Positions 61,896 through 64,000 of a DNA stretch of 64,000 nt are shown here, piece by piece (within the stretch, counting starts at the first letter, position 1; each line of letters opens with the position of its first letter). This DNA comes from Lachnospiraceae bacterium (GTDB taxonomy: Bacteria > Bacillota > Clostridia > Lachnospirales > Lachnospiraceae): assembly GCA_021153185.1 (NCBI GenBank), contig JAGKTY010000009.1, positions 10,828 through 74,827 on the forward strand, in the 5' to 3' direction. Below the pieces are notes generated by a model. That model had not been told where the DNA came from. It did no database searches and was given only the letters and a program-made list of their open reading frames with translations. The position numbers and the translations under genes were made by a program.

Positions 61896-61957
61896 GTATG
61901 CGCCACTGTCACTAGTGTGACCCGACTCCATGACATCTGTCACGGTCTGTTCAGTTT
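61880..61957 (-). ncRNA. NiCo (czcD) riboswitch aptamer
   Basis: Reading the minus strand: ACTGAACAG opens the aptamer, GGAGTCGGG follows the second helix, TCAC-ACTA-GTGA is the third, GTGGCG-CATA-CGCC(C)CAC the fourth, and GGGACAGT closes it by pairing with ACTG. This is the order of conserved blocks of the structurally known NiCo RNA (ACUGAGCAG ... GCAGCCGGG ... GGGACAGU). It sits 124 nt before a CDF exporter gene, the usual target. Confidence 0.85.
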
Positions 61958-62050
61958 GTACTGTAGATTTACATGCAGTGCAAAGAGTTTTTATTACTGT
62001 ATCATAACCACTGTATGTTGTCAAAGGGTTTTTTATGATTTAAAATAAGG

Positions 62051-62068
62051 AAAAGGAAGGATCCTTTT
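62051..62068 (+). other. Hairpin before the transposase gene
   Basis: aaaagga (62051-62057) / tcctttt (62062-62068), 7-bp stem, 4-nt loop AGGA, followed by TA. It lies 42 nt before the transposase ATG and may shield the gene from outside transcription. No terminal inverted repeat of an IS was found in 61960-62110. Confidence 0.45.
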
Positions 62069-62110
62069 TACAATTGCATAACAAACAACCTGGCAAATGG
62101 AGGTGCGCTT

Positions 62111-63475
62111 ATGGGTTACACGAAAGAACAACGTATGAAAGCAGTTGAAACGTTTATCGCCAATGACTTTTGCAGGGAAAAAACTGTCAGAGAGCTTGGT
62201 TATCCGTCGCCGAAAACACTTTCGGAATGGTATTATCAATACCGTCATAGAGGGCGGGTCATGGACGAGGACAATCACGCCTGTATGTACTCGGCAGAAC
62301 AAAAAATCACTGCCATTGAACGCTATTATGCCAACGGTAAAAATGTGAAGCGCACGTGCCGCGAACTGGGGTATCCGAGTCGGACGATGCTCGTTCGGTG
62401 GGTTATGGACGAGGAAAGGATTCGCCAAATGCAGCAGGAGGAAGAAGTGGATCACGTCGATCTCCTCAGTGAAACCGAACATCTGAAAAGAGAGGTTGCC
62501 TTATTAAAGGAAGAAGTCGAAAACCTAAGACTTGAAAGGGAACTGCTTCTCTTTGCGTCAGAAATGTTAAAAAAAGAAGAGGGCATTGATTTAAAAGCGC
62601 TGCCGAACTGCGTGAAAGCCATGGTCATCAATGCCCTGCGCAAAAAATACGAGCTTTCAATTTTGCTCAAGAAATTATCCATGGCAAGAAGCAGCTACTA
62701 TTATCAAGCGAAGCATATGCAGGTGGACAAGTACGCGCATTTGCGGCAAATTGTCACACAGATTTTTGTAGAAAATTATTGTATCTATGGATATAGGCGC
62801 ATCCACGCGAAGATGAGGCAGCAAGGCATCGTCGTGTCTAAGAAGGTTGTGCTCAAAATCATGAATCAGGAACATCTCTATGTCTCCTATGCCAAACGCA
62901 AAAAATTCAACTCCTATCAGGGAGAGATATCCCCTTACGCCCCAAATATCATCAAACACGATTTCCGCGCCGACAAGCCGAACGAGAAGTGGATTACGGA
63001 CATCACGGAATTCAAACTGCCCGCAGGGAAAGTATACCTATCACCAATGCTCGACTGCTACGATGGAATGCCGGTGGCTTGGAAAATCGGCACATCGCCA
63101 AATGCAGAGCTTGCAAACTCGATGCTCGATGCGGCGATTGCGACGCTGCCTGCGGGTGCAAAGCCAATCGTGCATTCAGACAGAGGTGCGCATTATCAAT
63201 GGGATGGATGGCTTAAACGAATGGATGCGGCCGGACTTACGAGGTCGATGTCGCGGCGAGGGCGGTGCGACGACAATGCTGCGTGTGAGGGGTTCTTTGG
63301 TCGGCTTAAAAATGAGATGTTTTATGGAAGAAACTGGGGCGATGTATCACTGGATGCGTTTAGCGAGGAACTCAACGCATATATTGTCTGGTATATCACG
63401 AAGCGTATCAGCACAACACTTGGAGGCATGAGTCCGCATGAGTATCGAAAGGCGCAGGGAAGCGGCGGCCCTTGA
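62111..63475 (+). CDS. IS3-family-type transposase, single open frame
   Basis: 454 residues. Two N-terminal helix-turn-helix motifs (YTKEQRMKAVETF... and YSAEQKITAIERY..., each with an RELGYPS core), then a Leu-zipper-like coiled coil (about 115-150), then the integrase core: Asp in ITDITEFK, Asp in IVHSDRGAHY and Glu in NAACEGFFGRLKNEMF (the DDE triad). IS3 elements normally split this into orfA/orfB joined by frameshifting; here it is one continuous frame. I saw no terminal inverted repeats, so its borders are undefined and mobility is uncertain. Confidence 0.85.
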   Translation: MGYTKEQRMKAVETFIANDFCREKTVRELGYPSPKTLSEWYYQYRHRGRVMDEDNHACMYSAEQKITAIERYYANGKNVKRTCRELGYPSRTMLVRWVMDEERIRQMQQEEEVDHVDLLSETEHLKREVALLKEEVENLRLERELLLFASEMLKKEEGIDLKALPNCVKAMVINALRKKYELSILLKKLSMARSSYYYQAKHMQVDKYAHLRQIVTQIFVENYCIYGYRRIHAKMRQQGIVVSKKVVLKIMNQEHLYVSYAKRKKFNSYQGEISPYAPNIIKHDFRADKPNEKWITDITEFKLPAGKVYLSPMLDCYDGMPVAWKIGTSPNAELANSMLDAAIATLPAGAKPIVHSDRGAHYQWDGWLKRMDAAGLTRSMSRRGRCDDNAACEGFFGRLKNEMFYGRNWGDVSLDAFSEELNAYIVWYITKRISTTLGGMSPHEYRKAQGSGGP

Positions 63476-63663
63476 CGAGCCCGGTTCGAAGTGGTATCCT
63501 ACGGGTAAGCAAACATCGTCTATGCAAGTAGCAATCCGCGAACGCAGTCTTTATTCTTAAATTCAAAGTCGATTCTTGCTTAAAAATCAAAACCTTACAA
63601 ACGCAGGAGCGACCGGATTTAAGATAGCCGCAGGCACTCCTGTCATAACGAAAGGAGAAGCCT
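63476..63663 (+). other. Intergenic region between the transposase and the Rpn gene
   Basis: No gene seen. It holds the inverted repeat caggag (63604-63609) / ctcctg (63637-63642), and AAAGGAG at 63651-63657 serving the next gene. No clear IS end was found. Confidence 0.4.
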
Positions 63664-64000
63664 ATGGGAAAACAAGACATAGCGCAAAAGAACTATCTTT
63701 CAAACAATGCAAGATTTGCGGATTTATTCAATGGCACACTGTATCATGGCAGACAAGTGATTGATGCGTCAGATTTAAATGATGCAAATCCTGTGCTCTC
63801 CATGGTGGAAGGCAACTGTATCATTGAAAAAATCTGCGACCAAATGCAGAAAAACAAGTTCTGTATCTGGGTGCTGGAGAACCAGACAACCATCGATTAC
63901 GCAATGCCGCTTCACGTGATGCTGAAGGAAGCGATGGAATATGACAGCCAGCGCAGAAAAATCGTGGATGCAAACCGTGAACGATGGAAACGGGAAGGAC
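63664..64000 (+). CDS. Rpn-family recombination-promoting nuclease, partial
   Basis: About 112 residues before the window ends. MGKQDIAQKNYLSNNARFADLFNG matches the usual start of clostridial Rpn (YhgA-like) proteins, and WVLENQTTIDYAMPLHVMLKEAM carries the Glu-x-Gln part of the PD-(D/E)XK nuclease core. These proteins promote recombination and may act in phage defence or mobility. AAAGGAG precedes ATG 63664. Its neighbour is a transposase. Confidence 0.82.
   Translation, partial: MGKQDIAQKNYLSNNARFADLFNGTLYHGRQVIDASDLNDANPVLSMVEGNCIIEKICDQMQKNKFCIWVLENQTTIDYAMPLHVMLKEAMEYDSQRRKIVDANRERWKREG

Overview
The window looks like chromosomal DNA from an anaerobic, low-to-mid GC Firmicute, most likely a Lachnospiraceae-type Clostridium relative. 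This rests on a fatty-acid operon with FabK as enoyl reductase, a fused AccD-AccA and a FabT-like MarR regulator, on the HydE maturase, on Firmicute-style ribosome binding sites (AGGAGG) and sigma-A promoters, and on DUF951 beside rpsF-ssb-rpsR. No rRNA or tRNA gene, CRISPR array or phage module was seen. The only mobile DNA is an IS3-type transposase and a partial Rpn-type nuclease at the right edge.

Layout. 0-6 kb: tail of an unknown gene, a membrane-anchored rhodanese, then a divergent pair of an AraC regulator and a very large secreted GH16 laminarinase-like enzyme. 6-12.2 kb: SprT-like protease, an ABC importer of the TrpXYZ type, and a three-gene unit (RimK-like ATP-grasp, folylpolyglutamate-synthase-like Mur ligase, YbaK editing protein). 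12.3-18.7 kb: VWA lipoprotein behind a structured leader, upp-uraA-HAD phosphatase, and a Lon-like AAA protein without a protease domain. 18.7-25.7 kb: argG on the minus strand, then a TPR/nucleotidyltransferase/DUF4125 protein joined to pncB and hydE, then a LiaF-like membrane protein. 25.8-29.4 kb: cupin-AraC regulator overlapping a three-gene ABC-2 exporter. 29.7-33.7 kb: LTA-synthase-like sulfatase, EamA transporter, family 6 DNA glycosylase and a 64-bp tandem hairpin repeat. 34-43.2 kb: nitronate monooxygenase, diverging from acpP-fabK-fabD-fabG-fabF-fabZ-accDA-fabH-fabT. 43.3-49.8 kb: hemolysin III, voltage-gated K+ channel, DUF3298 lipoprotein, Maf, sirtuin, DUF951, rpsF-ssb-rpsR. 49.8-60.8 kb: glycosyltransferase, sugar aminotransferase, zinc-ribbon protein, response regulator, PocR-type hybrid kinase, MBOAT acyltransferase, AlgX/AlgJ-like protein and a GGDEF/EAL protein with a carbohydrate-binding-like sensor. 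60.8-64 kb: CDF metal exporter behind a NiCo riboswitch, then the transposase region.

How they work together. The fatty-acid operon appears to be autoregulated: four TTTGA-N3-TCAAA palindromes surround its promoter and its last gene encodes a FabT-like repressor. The 52-61 kb block looks like a surface-polysaccharide acetylation machine that is translationally coupled to a phosphorelay sensor and followed by a c-di-GMP phosphodiesterase. This is the best candidate for an undescribed integrated system. The CDF exporter is controlled by a metal riboswitch with a visible overlapping terminator. The AraC-GH16 pair carries two direct repeats 20 bp apart next to a weak promoter, a typical arrangement for activation by AraC proteins.

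Limits: all family calls come from reading motifs by eye. Promoters, terminators and RNA folds were found by inspection and not computed.
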